DNA of 64,000 nucleotides from Arcobacteraceae bacterium (GCA_028375605.1 JAONGR010000003.1:19049-83048); one strand, 5' to 3'; counted from the first letter of the stretch, positions 1 to 9,531 are shown. Numbers and translations: made by a program. Notes: generated by a model from the letters alone, not told the origin.

Positions 1-139
1 ATTTCATTATTAGGCCAGATAGGACAATCAATGGAATTGCAATATAGGTAAAGTAAACACCAACATAACTAACTGTTATTAATGTAACTATATATAAAAC
101 TAAAGTGGTAAAAAACACAAAACTGGCTTTTTCATACAT
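1..139 (-). CDS. Membrane protein, N-terminal part only (cut by window edge)
   Basis: Reading on the minus strand from an ATG at 139 gives 46 codons with no stop before the window edge. An AGGAG ribosome binding site lies 8 bases upstream. The peptide starts MYEKASFVFF and is almost wholly hydrophobic, so it spans one or two membrane segments. The rest of the gene lies outside the window and I cannot name a family. A second ATG at 135 stops after about ten codons, which supports the 139 start. It is the first gene of a leftward unit, separated from queC by about 90 A+T-rich bases. Confidence 0.6.
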   Translation of the reverse strand, partial: MYEKASFVFFTTLVLYIVTLITVSYVGVYFTYIAIPLIVLSGLIMK

Positions 140-230
140 ATAATATTTCTCCTGTAATTATAACTACTTATTAATAAACAAAAATATTGTTTTCCCTCTT
201 ATTTTAGATTAAAAACAACATTTTATATTT

Positions 231-896
231 TTACTGAATATACTCAATTCTATCAGTTATTCCTGCTAATTTAAAACCATTTAGTCTCAGTCTACAGCTA
301 TCACAAACTCCACATGCTTTATCTTCATTTGCATAACAACTCCATGTATGCTCTAAAGGTACATTTAGTTCTAGTGCTTTTGTAACGATTTGAGCTTTAC
401 TCATATGTACTAGTGGAGTGATGATTTCTAGTTTTGTTTCCTCTTTTGTACCTTGATTCATAGCAGATGACATTTTATCTATAAATGTATCTGTACAATC
501 TGGATAGCCACTACTATCTTCTTGTACTACACCTATATATAAAGCCTCTGCACCATGTTTTTCTGCAATTGCAGTTGCGATACTTAAAAATATTCCATTT
601 CTAAATGGTACATAAGTTACAGGCACGCCAGCTTCTACTCCACCTGTTGGTATCTCTATAGATTTGTCTGTCAAAGCAGATGCTCCGATCTGTGTGAAAA
701 AGGGGATATTTATCTCATACTTTTCTTCTACATCTAGTTCTCTAGCGATATTTCTAAATGCTTCTAACTCTTTATGTTCTGTTCTTTGTCCATAATTAAA
801 ATGAACCGCTATGATTTCATAACCACTATTTTTTGCTATATATGAGGCTAGAGTTGAATCCATCCCACCACTTAATACACATACTGCTTTTTTCAT
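231..896 (-). CDS. queC: 7-cyano-7-deazaguanine synthase QueC
   Basis: QueC converts 7-carboxy-7-deazaguanine to preQ0 with ATP and ammonia, a cytoplasmic step of queuosine tRNA modification. The 221-residue length fits the family. The PP-loop ATP-binding motif SGGMDS is at residues 9-14. Near the C-terminus the zinc-binding cysteines appear in the pattern WSCY...ACGVCDSC, after which the chain ends as usual. The gene lies 15 bases downstream of moeA on the same strand, so the two are probably co-transcribed. queD and queE are not in this window. The ATG start gives the expected N-terminus MKKAVCVLSGG. Confidence 0.95.
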   Translation of the reverse strand: MKKAVCVLSGGMDSTLASYIAKNSGYEIIAVHFNYGQRTEHKELEAFRNIARELDVEEKYEINIPFFTQIGASALTDKSIEIPTGGVEAGVPVTYVPFRNGIFLSIATAIAEKHGAEALYIGVVQEDSSGYPDCTDTFIDKMSSAMNQGTKEETKLEIITPLVHMSKAQIVTKALELNVPLEHTWSCYANEDKACGVCDSCRLRLNGFKLAGITDRIEYIQ

Positions 897-911
897 ATTT
901 CTTAATAATCC

Positions 912-2129
912 TTAATTAAAATAATCTTTTTCTACATCTGTAAAAAACTTCCATGTTATTGGTAAAATTTTCACTAATGCATCTTTCTCTAATGATTCAT
1001 TTTGTTTATTTAAAACCATAATTGCATTACACTTATGTAATACACCCACCATACCAGCTGCTCTTTTTTCTGATGCTGTGAAAAACTCTCCATCAAAAAA
1101 ACCAGGGATGATAGTAGTTCTTCCTTTTTTGTTATTTAATTTTTTACCCATTTTTGCTAAGAGAGTATTATGATAAATATTTTTACTTCCTGATAATTTT
1201 TGCATAATTATTTTTCCAAAAACTTCAAATATAAGTGCAGCTGCTAAAGGATTACCCGGAAGATTTAAAATGTAAGTATTATTTATTTTTCCAAAAACTG
1301 TTGGTTTTCCTGGTTTGATAGTGATACCATCAAAAAGTGTTTCCATATCAAAAGAATCAAATGCTTCTTTTGTAAAGTCAGCATCTCCGACACTTATACC
1401 TCCACTTGTGATGATAAAATCAGCATATAAAGAGTTAGAGATCATCTCTTGTAGTGATGCAACACTATCTTTTGCCATCCCTACAAATGTAACGTCAGCA
1501 CCTAATTCTTGCGTTCTTGCTAATAGTGTTGGAGTATTTGAATTGTAGAGCTGGTAATCTTCTATTTTTTCATAATGAAGTTTTAGTTCTTCTCCACTAG
1601 TAAAGACAGAAATTTTAGGTTTACGATATACTTTAACATGAGTGATACCTTGTGAAGCTAAGATAGTAACAGATGAAAAATTTAAATCATCACCTTGGTT
1701 TAAAAGTTTTACACCTTTTTCTATATCTTCGCCAGTAAATCGAACATGTTGATTATTTTTAATATCACTTGGTAAAAGAATTGTATTTTCATCTATATCT
1801 TTTGTTAATTCTTTTGGTACTATAGCTTCAGTTGATGTAGGTATTCGTGCGCCAGTCATTATTTTAACGCACTGACCTTCTTCAAAATTTGTTGTCTTTT
1901 CACTTCCAGCAAATATTGTATCAATAATTTTAATTTCTTTATTTACATCGCTTAATTTTACTGCATAACCATCCATGGCAGAATTATTGAATGTAGGGAG
2001 TGATAATTTGGCATAGATATCTTCAGCTAATATTCTATCTTGAATATTTTCAATAGGAACTATTTCACAAGAAACTTTTGCGATGTTTTTACTGATAATT
2101 CGTAATGCTTCTTTAATACAAATACTCAT
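912..2129 (-). CDS. moeA: Molybdopterin molybdenumtransferase MoeA
   Basis: MoeA inserts molybdate into adenylylated molybdopterin, the last step in making the molybdenum cofactor for nitrate, formate and similar reductases. The 405-residue protein carries the MoeA signatures in order: NSAMDGYA near residue 48, TGARIPTSTEAIVP near residue 92, the MoCF-binding SGGISVGDADF around residue 240, and LPGNP near residue 290. The four-domain length is complete. It precedes queC on the minus strand. mobA, another cofactor gene, lies about 20 kb away at 21569-22129, so the pathway is scattered. Confidence 0.94.
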   Translation of the reverse strand: MSICIKEALRIISKNIAKVSCEIVPIENIQDRILAEDIYAKLSLPTFNNSAMDGYAVKLSDVNKEIKIIDTIFAGSEKTTNFEEGQCVKIMTGARIPTSTEAIVPKELTKDIDENTILLPSDIKNNQHVRFTGEDIEKGVKLLNQGDDLNFSSVTILASQGITHVKVYRKPKISVFTSGEELKLHYEKIEDYQLYNSNTPTLLARTQELGADVTFVGMAKDSVASLQEMISNSLYADFIITSGGISVGDADFTKEAFDSFDMETLFDGITIKPGKPTVFGKINNTYILNLPGNPLAAALIFEVFGKIIMQKLSGSKNIYHNTLLAKMGKKLNNKKGRTTIIPGFFDGEFFTASEKRAAGMVGVLHKCNAIMVLNKQNESLEKDALVKILPITWKFFTDVEKDYFN

Positions 2130-2191
2130 AGTACTACCCCTTAATTTTTATATGATATAATACCAAAAAATATTAAAGAGGAATATTATAT

Positions 2192-2596
2192 ATGGATTTT
2201 GTAACTACGTCGATTACATGGCATGTTTATGCTATTGTGATATTAGTTTTAATAATGATAAACAATCTTTTTGCAGTATTAAAAGCAAATGATTATATTA
2301 CATTAGTAAAAAAGTTAAAAATTATGACACCTATTTTTCATTCAATGAATGCAGTTGTTGCTTATACTGGAGGTATTATTGCTGCTTATTCTCATGATTT
2401 GAGTATTACTATCCTTCTTATGTTATCAACCACTATTTTTGTTATGGTATTAGAGATTAAAAGATATAAAAAAATGAGGGTAATTAAACTAGCAGAAGTA
2501 GAAAAACAAGCAGAGTTTGTTAAGTTTGCTAAGAAAATTTACATGATGGAAATAGGAGCAATAATGTTTACATATGTTGTTTCAAAAATATTTTAA
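2192..2596 (+). CDS. Conserved small membrane protein, function unknown
   Basis: I do not recognise a named family. The 134 residues hold four hydrophobic segments (about 10-30, 48-66, 70-88 and 115-132), with a charged stretch (KRYKKMR...) between the third and fourth. No signal peptide or catalytic motif is visible. An AGAGGAA ribosome binding site precedes the ATG, and a TATAAT -10 box lies at about 2156-2161, divergent from moeA. It is followed after 9 bases by rsmE, so the two probably share a transcript. Confidence 0.7.
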   Translation: MDFVTTSITWHVYAIVILVLIMINNLFAVLKANDYITLVKKLKIMTPIFHSMNAVVAYTGGIIAAYSHDLSITILLMLSTTIFVMVLEIKRYKKMRVIKLAEVEKQAEFVKFAKKIYMMEIGAIMFTYVVSKIF

Positions 2597-2605
2597 TATA
2601 GAGCC

Positions 2606-3277
2606 ATGCAATACACCTATCATAAAGACTCAGGCTTTGATGTTATTGAAATAGAAGCAGAATTACATAAGTATTTGTTTAAAGTGAGACGCCATGATAT
2701 AAATGAAAATTTATATTTTAGAAATTTAGATGACAATAATATTTATACCTATAAAGTACAAAGTATAGACAGACGAAAAACTATTTTATCTTTACAAGGT
2801 TATGAAGAAAAAATAATAGAACCTAAAAAAGAGTTACATATAGGATGGTGTAAAATAGACCCTAAATCTATTGAAAAAGTAATAGCTAGTTTAAATGAAT
2901 TAGGTGTAACAAAAATCACTTTTATAAATTGTGAATTTTCGCAAAAGAAATATACAATAAATTTTGAAAAATTAGAAAAATTACTTATTAATTCTAGTCA
3001 GCAGTCAGGTCGTAGTAATATTATCAAACTTGAAGAATGTGAGTGTTTAGATAAATTTATAGAAAACAATCCAGATACTTATATGTTTAATTTTTCTACA
3101 AATTTGATTGATGATAAAAAAGATGATATTAAAACGATTTTAATTGGCTGTGAAGGTGGCTTTTCTTCATCTGAAATAAGTTCATTTAATAAAGAGAAAA
3201 TTGTAGGAATAGATTCAAATTTAATTTTACGAAGTGAAACAGGTGTAATTACGATTGCATCAAAAATATCCGTATAA
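2606..3277 (+). CDS. rsmE: 16S rRNA (uracil-1498-N3)-methyltransferase RsmE
   Basis: RsmE methylates N3 of U1498 in 16S rRNA using SAM. The 223-residue protein has the two-part layout of the family: an N-terminal PUA-like region with the RRHDI...GENLYF-like start (here KVRRHDINENLYF), then a SPOUT methyltransferase domain. The C-terminal trefoil-knot residues are visible as IGCEGGFSSSEI near 180 and LRSETGVIT near 210. The ribosome binding site is weak (GAG six bases upstream), which fits co-translation with the membrane-protein gene before it. It is convergent with the rhodanese gene. Confidence 0.9.
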   Translation: MQYTYHKDSGFDVIEIEAELHKYLFKVRRHDINENLYFRNLDDNNIYTYKVQSIDRRKTILSLQGYEEKIIEPKKELHIGWCKIDPKSIEKVIASLNELGVTKITFINCEFSQKKYTINFEKLEKLLINSSQQSGRSNIIKLEECECLDKFIENNPDTYMFNFSTNLIDDKKDDIKTILIGCEGGFSSSEISSFNKEKIVGIDSNLILRSETGVITIASKISV

Positions 3278-3287
3278 TTTCAAATAG

Positions 3288-3318
3288 ATAAAGTAAAACA
3301 ATAATTGTCTTACTTTAT
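3288..3318. terminator. Bidirectional hairpin terminator between rsmE and rhodanese gene
   Basis: A 31-base near-perfect palindrome centred at 3303 (ATAAAGTAA...TTACTTTAT, one mismatch) lies between the convergent genes and overlaps the stop codon of the rhodanese gene. Its symmetric A/T flanks let it serve both strands. Confidence 0.65.
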
Positions 3319-3711
3319 TGTTTTAAGTCCCTTATCTATCCATCCATAGTTTATTCCACCATCAAGCTCATAAACATTTTGATACCGTAATTGAGTACTT
3401 AAAAACTCACCAACTGTTTTTGTTCTATTCGCATGAGCACACACTAAAATAAATTTTTGATCTTTAGTTTTTACTATTTTAATAAATTCTTCCATCCATT
3501 TATTTATATCATATTTCCCATATCCATCAAAAAAAGTTAAACGATGGCTATTTTCTATTATTCCATATTTTTTCCATTCATCTTCTCTTCTTATGTCGAT
3601 AAGAATAGTTCCCTTTGAAATTTCAGTTTGTACATCTTTAGTACTCATTGTTTTAAAGTCAGCTAACATTATATTTCCAAATAATAAGATAAAAAAAATT
3701 GTTTTGTACAT
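3310..3711 (-). CDS. Exported rhodanese-like sulfurtransferase
   Basis: A single-domain rhodanese of 133 residues. A signal peptide (MYKTIFFILLFGNIMLA) points to the periplasm. The active-site loop CAHANR follows the family pattern C-x4-R with the catalytic cysteine in place, so sulfur-transfer activity is plausible; the donor and acceptor are unknown. I chose the ATG at 3711 because AGGAAA lies just upstream. A longer reading to 3747 would start inside the terminator stem at 3731-3766 and spoil the signal peptide. It lies downstream of the bc1 operon but behind that operon's terminator. Confidence 0.82.
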   Translation of the reverse strand: MYKTIFFILLFGNIMLADFKTMSTKDVQTEISKGTILIDIRREDEWKKYGIIENSHRLTFFDGYGKYDINKWMEEFIKIVKTKDQKFILVCAHANRTKTVGEFLSTQLRYQNVYELDGGINYGWIDKGLKTIK

Positions 3712-3730
3712 TTTTTTCCTTTTCAATAAT

Positions 3731-3766
3731 AAAAAAGGGAAAAACAATTGTTTCTCCCTTTTTTTA
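3731..3766. terminator. Intrinsic terminator after the bc1 operon
   Basis: An A-tract, GGGA, a symmetric stem (AACAATTGTT core), TCCC and a T-tract form a palindrome with a single mismatch. On the minus strand it ends the petABC transcript. Its symmetry would also stop rightward transcription. Confidence 0.85.
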
Positions 3767-3804
3767 TAGTTTGATTTAAGATCAATTAAATAATAAATTA
3801 TTAT

Positions 3805-4680
3805 CTAATGAACTTCTCTCCAAATTTTGATTTTCCATAACCAAGCAAAGATTGCAAAGATTACTAAATATCCTAAAAATGGTCCACCTAATGCTTCTCG
3901 TTCAGCTTTTTTACTATCACCAGCTTCAGTCAAGTAACCAATTACTTGTTCTTCTGATTCTTGTGTTAGCCCAACTCTTGGCATAGCTGTTCCTGCTAAA
4001 TGTTTTTGAGGATCATTTATGAACTCATGTAAATAATGTTCACCTCTACTTCTAATCATTTGAGATAAATCTGGTGGTACTACACCCATGTAAGATTTAA
4101 TATTCTCATCAGGAGTTTTAGCTGCCATAGATCCACCATAGAAATCACCATATTTGATACTATGACATCTTTGACAAGCGTCAGAATATACTTCTTTATT
4201 TGTCATCTCTTTTGGAGCAATTGATTGTAAGTATGCAACAATATCTGCAATCTCTTGTGGTTGCATCCAGTTATAAGCTGGCATAGGATGTGACGCATGC
4301 CCATCTTCATACTTATGAGATGTTTTTGAAGCTTTTGCAGGGTCTTTAATAAATGCAGCTAAATAATCAGCATTATAAAGTTTACCAGCAGAACTTAAAT
4401 CAGGTGGTACAACACCATAGGCTGCAGCATTAGAAGCATCATCCATAATTGCAGGAAAACCTACTGCTGTAATACTATGACACGCTGTACAATTAGCTGC
4501 AACAGTTTCTGCACCTTTAGTTGCATCACCTGTTAAACCATTTAATCCATCTACATCTTTAAATGTATATTCAGGTGCAGGTACATGCGGATGTAATTTA
4601 GTGTGAGCAAATGGCTCAACACCCCAGTATAATAATCCAGTAAAGAATACTACAACTGCTAATATTTTAATCTCTCTCAT
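3805..4680 (-). CDS. petC: Cytochrome bc1 complex, di-heme cytochrome c subunit
   Basis: This is the cytochrome c1 position of the ubiquinol/menaquinol:cytochrome c oxidoreductase, in the two-haem form typical of Campylobacterota. It has an N-terminal membrane anchor (residues 5-20), haem motifs CTACH (64-68) and CQRCH (169-173), methionines that can serve as axial ligands (MPAYNW near 133, MPRVG near 234), and a C-terminal anchor at about 268-284 ending KIWREVH. It receives electrons from the Rieske protein and passes them to soluble cytochromes in the periplasm. Its ATG overlaps the cytochrome b stop by one base, so translation is coupled. Confidence 0.93.
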   Translation of the reverse strand: MREIKILAVVVFFTGLLYWGVEPFAHTKLHPHVPAPEYTFKDVDGLNGLTGDATKGAETVAANCTACHSITAVGFPAIMDDASNAAAYGVVPPDLSSAGKLYNADYLAAFIKDPAKASKTSHKYEDGHASHPMPAYNWMQPQEIADIVAYLQSIAPKEMTNKEVYSDACQRCHSIKYGDFYGGSMAAKTPDENIKSYMGVVPPDLSQMIRSRGEHYLHEFINDPQKHLAGTAMPRVGLTQESEEQVIGYLTEAGDSKKAEREALGGPFLGYLVIFAIFAWLWKIKIWREVH

Positions 4681-5930
4681 TATAATGCTCCTCTTGCTTT
4701 TGCATCTGCTTTAGTAACAAATGGCATAGATGCAAATAGTAGTAAGAATACTGCTGTTGCATAGAAACCTACCCAAGCATTAGCACCAGTTGGTGGTAAT
4801 TTACCATAAACAGTAAGTACAAGTAAATCTACAATCATAATCCAGAACCAAATAAAGAATCTAGGTCTTTTATGTGCAGGTAAAATATCTGGATCTCTAT
4901 CAATAAAAGGAATAATTAAGAATGCTGCTTGTGCAAATCCAAAAATCATTAATCCAATATCTCCAGCTTTTAATCCAAACATATCAAAGAAAGGTCCTCT
5001 TAATGTTTCATAAGACCATAAGAAATACCACTCAGGATAAATATGTGCTGGGGTTTTCATAGGGTTTGCAGGGTCAAAGTTAACTGGATCCATTGCAAAG
5101 TTATAGTTGAAGAAAACTAAGTAGAAATAGAATATTAAGAATATACCAAGTACTGCAAAATCTTTAGATAAGAATACAGGCCAAAATGGGATAACTTTAG
5201 CTTCTTTTTTATTTCCAGCTAAGTATTTCTCAGCTTCTGCATCATAATCAATATCTTCAGAAGTTTGATTATTTACATGAGGAATTCTTAATGTATAAAA
5301 GTGAACTACAATAAGTTTTATAATTACTAATGGTAATAGGAAAACGTGTAACATGAAGAATCTAGTAAGCGTTGCATCATTAACAGCAAATCCACCTCTA
5401 ATCCATTCAACAAGTCCCCAAGCTTCTAAAGATCCACCAGCAAATAAGTTAGTAATAACGGCTGCTGCCCAGTAAGACATTTGTCCCCATGGTAACATAT
5501 AACCTGAGAAACCTTCAGCACTGAATGTTACGAATAATAACATACCAGAAAGCCAGATCATCTCTCTACCTTTTTTATAAGAACCGTAGTAAATACCAGT
5601 AAACATATGAATATATATGATTAAGAATATTACAGATGCTGCAACACCGTGCATATGTCTAAATAACCAACCATAAGCAACATCTTGCATAATTGTATAG
5701 TTTACACTATCAAATGCTAGTGCAGTATCTGGTTTGTAATACATTAATAGAAAAATTCCACTAATAATTAAAATTGCGAAAGTTGTAGCTAGTACTACAC
5801 CCATAGCCCATAAGAAGTTGATATCTTTTGGAATCCAATATTCTGTCATCATAGTTTTCCAGAATTTTTTACCGTTTAATCTTTTTTCAAGACCTTCAGC
5901 ACTGAAAAATGATTCTTTAATTTCTGCCAT
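4680..5930 (-). CDS. petB: Cytochrome b of the bc1 complex
   Basis: The integral membrane subunit that holds haems bL and bH and both quinone sites. The 416-residue chain has eight hydrophobic segments. The four haem-ligand histidines are H94 and H108 in the second helix and H195 and H210 in the fourth. The Qo-site PEWY motif is at 299-302. The protein is full length and unsplit, unlike the b6/subunit IV pair. It lies between the Rieske gene (9 bases upstream) and the di-heme cytochrome c gene. Confidence 0.96.
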   Translation of the reverse strand: MAEIKESFFSAEGLEKRLNGKKFWKTMMTEYWIPKDINFLWAMGVVLATTFAILIISGIFLLMYYKPDTALAFDSVNYTIMQDVAYGWLFRHMHGVAASVIFLIIYIHMFTGIYYGSYKKGREMIWLSGMLLFVTFSAEGFSGYMLPWGQMSYWAAAVITNLFAGGSLEAWGLVEWIRGGFAVNDATLTRFFMLHVFLLPLVIIKLIVVHFYTLRIPHVNNQTSEDIDYDAEAEKYLAGNKKEAKVIPFWPVFLSKDFAVLGIFLIFYFYLVFFNYNFAMDPVNFDPANPMKTPAHIYPEWYFLWSYETLRGPFFDMFGLKAGDIGLMIFGFAQAAFLIIPFIDRDPDILPAHKRPRFFIWFWIMIVDLLVLTVYGKLPPTGANAWVGFYATAVFLLLFASMPFVTKADAKARGAL

Positions 5931-5939
5931 TTTTTATCC

Positions 5940-6443
5940 TTATGCTCTAGCTGTCATCATAGCTTTAGATTCAGTTCCCTCTTCACCAAGAGTAAGAACA
6001 GTACCGTTAAGACTAAATGGTGGTACATTAAGTGGTTTAGGTGGTGGTCCAAATGTTTGTTGACCATTAGGATTGAACTCACCCCCATGACATGCACATT
6101 TCCAACCAGTTTTTTTCCATGCTGGAATACATCCAAGATGTGTACAAAGACCAATAGTTACAGTATATCTTTTGTCAGCAATAACTAAATCACCGTCAAA
6201 TTTTTCCATCTCTGTTGTTTTTTCAAGAACAAAAATAGGTTTTCCTCTCCAAGTAAATATTTTTGGTGTGCCTGGAACTAATTCGCTATTTGCAAGGTCT
6301 ATTGTAGTAAACCCCGCTGCAAGAACTGATGGAAGTGGATCCCATGCTTGTTTCATACCAACAAGCGATGCTGCCCCTCCAACTGCTGCTACAGCTGCAA
6401 ATGACATTCCAAGAAAGTCTCGTCTATTTGTTTTGTTAGACAT
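5940..6443 (-). CDS. petA: Rieske iron-sulfur subunit of the bc1 complex
   Basis: The 167-residue Rieske protein begins with a twin-arginine signal (RRDFLG, residues 7-12) followed by a hydrophobic anchor, so it is exported folded by the Tat system. The [2Fe-2S] boxes are CTHLGC (C100, H102, C105) and CACH (C116, C118, H119). By family precedent C100, H102, C116 and H119 bind the cluster and C105-C118 form the disulfide. It is the first gene of the petABC operon. Confidence 0.96.
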   Translation of the reverse strand: MSNKTNRRDFLGMSFAAVAAVGGAASLVGMKQAWDPLPSVLAAGFTTIDLANSELVPGTPKIFTWRGKPIFVLEKTTEMEKFDGDLVIADKRYTVTIGLCTHLGCIPAWKKTGWKCACHGGEFNPNGQQTFGPPPKPLNVPPFSLNGTVLTLGEEGTESKAMMTARA

Positions 6444-6480
6444 TATTTTTTCCTTTTAGTCGTTAATTTTTAATCGAACT

Positions 6481-6486
6481 AGTATA
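6481..6486 (-). promoter_or_regulatory. -10 box of the petABC promoter
   Basis: On the minus strand TATACT lies about 38 bases before the Rieske start, followed by an AAAAGGA ribosome binding site. The -35 region is A/T rich without a clear match, as is common in Campylobacterota. Confidence 0.5.
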
Positions 6487-6610
6487 ATCTTTTTTTACTT
6501 AAATTACTTATACTTGTAATCTAAATTAAGATTTATTTAAGGTAGTTGAGTTTTAGTGTATCATTTTGAACTATTTAAATTTATTTTCATATTTATAAGT
6601 AAGGATTTGT

Positions 6611-6616
6611 TATAAT
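6611..6616 (+). promoter_or_regulatory. -10 box of the purE operon
   Basis: TATAAT preceded by TTTGT lies 28 bases before the purE ATG, with an AAGGATA ribosome binding site between. It is the only strong promoter before the long purE-to-aldolase run. Confidence 0.6.
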
Positions 6617-6643
6617 CTTAAAAATATACAATTAAGGATAAAT

Positions 6644-7138
6644 ATGAATTTTGTTTCAATTATTATGGGTAGTAAGTCTGATTATGAGGTTATGAAAAAC
6701 TGTGCAAATACACTAGAGATGTTTAACGTAAAATATGAGTTAATTATATCTTCAGCACATAGATCTCCTGAGAGAACAAAAAATTATATCAAAGAAGCTG
6801 AAGCTAAAGGAGCAAAAGTATTTATTGCTGCTGCTGGTATGGCTGCGCATCTTGCTGGTGCTTTAGCTGCTGGAACAACAAAACCTGTTATTGGTGTGCC
6901 TATGAAAGGTGGAGCAATGGATGGTATGGATGCTATGCTTTCTACTGTACAAATGCCTTCTGGTATGCCAGTTGCTACTGTTGCCTTAGGTAAAGCAGGA
7001 GCTATTAATGCAGCATATTTAGCAATGCAAATTTTATCAATTACAGATAGTGAATTAGCTGCAAAAATATTAGAGGATAGAATAGTTAAAGAAAAAAATG
7101 TTGAGAATGATTCTCGAGAGATTGAAGTTTTAATATAA
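6644..7138 (+). CDS. purE: N5-carboxyaminoimidazole ribonucleotide mutase PurE
   Basis: PurE rearranges N5-CAIR to CAIR in purine synthesis. The 164 residues match class I PurE: the GSKSDYEVM nucleotide-binding turn at about 8-16, SAHRSPER at about 43-50, [11 protein letters not shown] at about 66-76 and PVIGVPM at about 86-92. No PurK domain is fused and no purK is in the window. It leads a co-directional group; glyQ starts 2 bases after its stop. purM lies about 10 kb away. Confidence 0.96.
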   Translation: MNFVSIIMGSKSDYEVMKNCANTLEMFNVKYELIISSAHRSPERTKNYIKEAEAKGAKVFIAAAGMAAHLAGALAAGTTKPVIGVPMKGGAMDGMDAMLSTVQMPSGMPVATVALGKAGAINAAYLAMQILSITDSELAAKILEDRIVKEKNVENDSREIEVLI

Positions 7139-7140
7139 CT

Positions 7141-8034
7141 ATGAAGGATAACAACTTTACATTTTCTCAAATTTTATTAAAACTACAACAATACTGGGCA
7201 GAACAAGGGTGTAATATTTTACAACCATATGATATCCCTGCGGGTGCTGGTACATTTCATCCCGCAACACTTTTAAGAAGTTTAGATAGTAAACCTTGGT
7301 CGGTTGCGTATGTTGCACCAAGTAGAAGACCAACAGATGGAAGATATGGTGAAAATCCAAATAGGCTTGGATCTTATTATCAATTTCAAGCATTGATAAA
7401 ACCTAGTCCTGATAATATTCAAGATTTATACCTTAAGTCTTTAGAATATTTAGGTTTAGATTTATCAAAACACGATATTAGATTTGTAGAAGACAATTGG
7501 GAATCTCCAACACTTGGTGCTTGGGGTCTTGGTTGGGAAGTATGGCTTGATGGTATGGAAGTAACTCAGTTTACATATTTTCAACAAGTAGGAGGAATCG
7601 CTTGTGATCCTGTTGCTGTTGAGATTACATATGGAACAGAAAGACTTGCAATGTATCTTCAAGGTGTTGATAATATTTTTGATATCGTTTGGAATGAAAA
7701 TGAACATGGTATTACAACATATAAAGACATCCACATGGAAAGTGAAATTGAATTTAGTAAATATAACTTTGAAGTAGCCAATACGGATATGTTATTTAGA
7801 CATTTTGATGAATTCTATGAAGAGTGTCAAAAATGTTTAGAAGCCCAACTTCCACTTCCTGCATACGATCAGTGTATGTTAGCTTCTCATGCTTTTAATA
7901 CTTTGGACGCAAGAAAAGCTATTAGTGTTACTAGTAGACAAAACTATATTTTAAAAGTACGTGAATTGTCTTTAGGATGTGCTAAAATGTATAAAGAACA
8001 AGAGCCAGAAAGATTAAAAAGATTAGGTTACTAA
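7141..8034 (+). CDS. glyQ: Glycyl-tRNA synthetase alpha subunit
   Basis: The catalytic alpha subunit of the tetrameric bacterial glycyl-tRNA synthetase. The protein of 297 residues contains the family's conserved stretches [20 protein letters not shown] near the start, [14 protein letters not shown] near 63, and [21 protein letters not shown] near 117-137. The length is normal. The beta subunit gene glyS is not next to it here. The purE-glyQ-Nif3 order is a familiar Campylobacterota arrangement. Confidence 0.97.
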   Translation: MKDNNFTFSQILLKLQQYWAEQGCNILQPYDIPAGAGTFHPATLLRSLDSKPWSVAYVAPSRRPTDGRYGENPNRLGSYYQFQALIKPSPDNIQDLYLKSLEYLGLDLSKHDIRFVEDNWESPTLGAWGLGWEVWLDGMEVTQFTYFQQVGGIACDPVAVEITYGTERLAMYLQGVDNIFDIVWNENEHGITTYKDIHMESEIEFSKYNFEVANTDMLFRHFDEFYEECQKCLEAQLPLPAYDQCMLASHAFNTLDARKAISVTSRQNYILKVRELSLGCAKMYKEQEPERLKRLGY

Positions 8035-8045
8035 GTAGTAAGTGT

Positions 8046-8780
8046 ATGATAATAAAAGATATTTATAATTATTTAGATTCATTATCCCCTTTTTCTCTTC
8101 AAGAAAAATGGGATAATAGTGGTCTCATAGTTGGAAATATGAATGATGAGTTTTCTAATATTTATATCTCATTGGATTTAGATTTAGATATGATAAAAAA
8201 AGTTAAAAAAAATAGCTTAATTATTACTCATCATCCACTTATCTTTTCTGCTTTAAAAACAATCAACAATGATAGTTATAGTACAAAAATATTAAAAAAA
8301 CTTATTAAAAAAGACATATCTTTAATCTCTATCCATACGAATATCGATAAAACACATTTAAATAATTATGTAGGTCGAGACATTTTAGGATTAGATTTTA
8401 AAAAAGATGAAGATTTTATTTTAAAAGCGGATATAGATTTATCCTTTGAGAGTTTTACAAAACTTCTAAAAGATAAATTAAATTTAAAAATACTAAAAGT
8501 TGTTAATGCGAAAAAAAATATTAAGAGTGTTTCTTTAACAACAGGTTCTGGTATGTCTTTGTTATCAAGTATTACTACAGATTGTTTCCTAACTGGAGAT
8601 ATTAAATATCACGAAGCTATGGAAGCAAAAGCTCGTAATATTTGTCTAATAGACATAGGACATTATGAAAGTGAGATACATTTTATGTCACTTCTTGATA
8701 TGCTTCTAAAAAAATATTTGAAAACTAATGGTAAAAAAGCTATAATGCTAAAATCACACAATCCATTTAATTATATGTAA
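8046..8780 (+). CDS. Nif3-like / DUF34 dinuclear metal-centre protein
   Basis: Members of the Nif3 family (YbgI in E. coli) bind two metal ions; some act as GTP cyclohydrolase I type 2, but most are uncharacterised. The 244 residues show the family signatures WDNSGLIVGN near residue 21, ITHHPLIFS near 61, SIHTNIDKT near 96 and the C-terminal DIGHYESE near 200. These histidines, aspartate and glutamate are the metal ligands in solved relatives. The length is the short form without the PII-like insert. It is embedded between glyQ and the zinc-ribbon gene. Confidence 0.87.
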   Translation: MIIKDIYNYLDSLSPFSLQEKWDNSGLIVGNMNDEFSNIYISLDLDLDMIKKVKKNSLIITHHPLIFSALKTINNDSYSTKILKKLIKKDISLISIHTNIDKTHLNNYVGRDILGLDFKKDEDFILKADIDLSFESFTKLLKDKLNLKILKVVNAKKNIKSVSLTTGSGMSLLSSITTDCFLTGDIKYHEAMEAKARNICLIDIGHYESEIHFMSLLDMLLKKYLKTNGKKAIMLKSHNPFNYM

Positions 8781-8790
8781 GGAAAACAGA

Positions 8791-9507
8791 TTGAATAAAC
8801 ACCTAGAACAATTAGTAAAATTATCGACATTCGATAAGGACATTGTAAATTTTGATCCAAAAATCAAGAACGAAGAAGAAAAACTTAAATCATTTACACA
8901 AGTTGTAACTAAATTAACAGAAAACGTTGAAAAATTATACGTAATCATTGATGATGCAAAAAACAAAAGAATCAAAAATGATATTCATTTAAAAGAGTTA
9001 TCGGATAAATTAGAAGAGATAGCTGGAAAGCATAAATTAGCAAAAAATGAAAAAGAAGTAAAAGCATTACAACTTGAAGAAGAGATTGCTAAAGAGCAAG
9101 TTAATTTTGCAAATGAAGAGATCACTAGATTAGATTCATTAGCTGCTGTTAAAACAGAAGAACTTGATACTATTAAAGCTGAATTAGCAGAAGAAGAAGA
9201 ATCTGTTAAAGAACTAAAAGAGGCAATTGACAAAAATATTGCAGAATTAGAGAAGTCTAAAAATTCTGTTTATGAAGAAAAATCTGTTTTAGTTTCTACA
9301 GTTGATTCTAAAGTTTTATCTTTTTATGAAAAAATCAAAAGATGGGCACATGAAAGTGCTGTAGTTCCTGTTAAAAAACAAGCTTGTTATGGTTGTCACA
9401 TGAAATTAAATGATAGGTTTTATAGTGAATTTTCAGCTTCTAACGAAATTATGACATGTCCTCATTGTGGTAGAATTATCTATAAAGAGAATGAGCCATC
9501 AGCATAA
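8791..9507 (+). CDS. Coiled-coil protein with C4-type zinc ribbon
   Basis: A 238-residue cytoplasmic protein. Residues about 10-170 are a long charged coiled coil rich in Glu and Lys. The C-terminus carries a zinc ribbon with two CxxC pairs, CYGC and CPHC, about 30 residues apart. This is the zf-RING_7 (DUF164) family; roles in division or nucleic-acid binding have been proposed but none is certain here. The start is a TTG at 8791, ten bases after the Nif3 stop and preceded by AAGGAAA. It is fixed in this operon in related genomes. Confidence 0.85.
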   Translation: MNKHLEQLVKLSTFDKDIVNFDPKIKNEEEKLKSFTQVVTKLTENVEKLYVIIDDAKNKRIKNDIHLKELSDKLEEIAGKHKLAKNEKEVKALQLEEEIAKEQVNFANEEITRLDSLAAVKTEELDTIKAELAEEEESVKELKEAIDKNIAELEKSKNSVYEEKSVLVSTVDSKVLSFYEKIKRWAHESAVVPVKKQACYGCHMKLNDRFYSEFSASNEIMTCPHCGRIIYKENEPSA

Positions 9508-9531
9508 CAATAGTTCATTAGATAATAAATA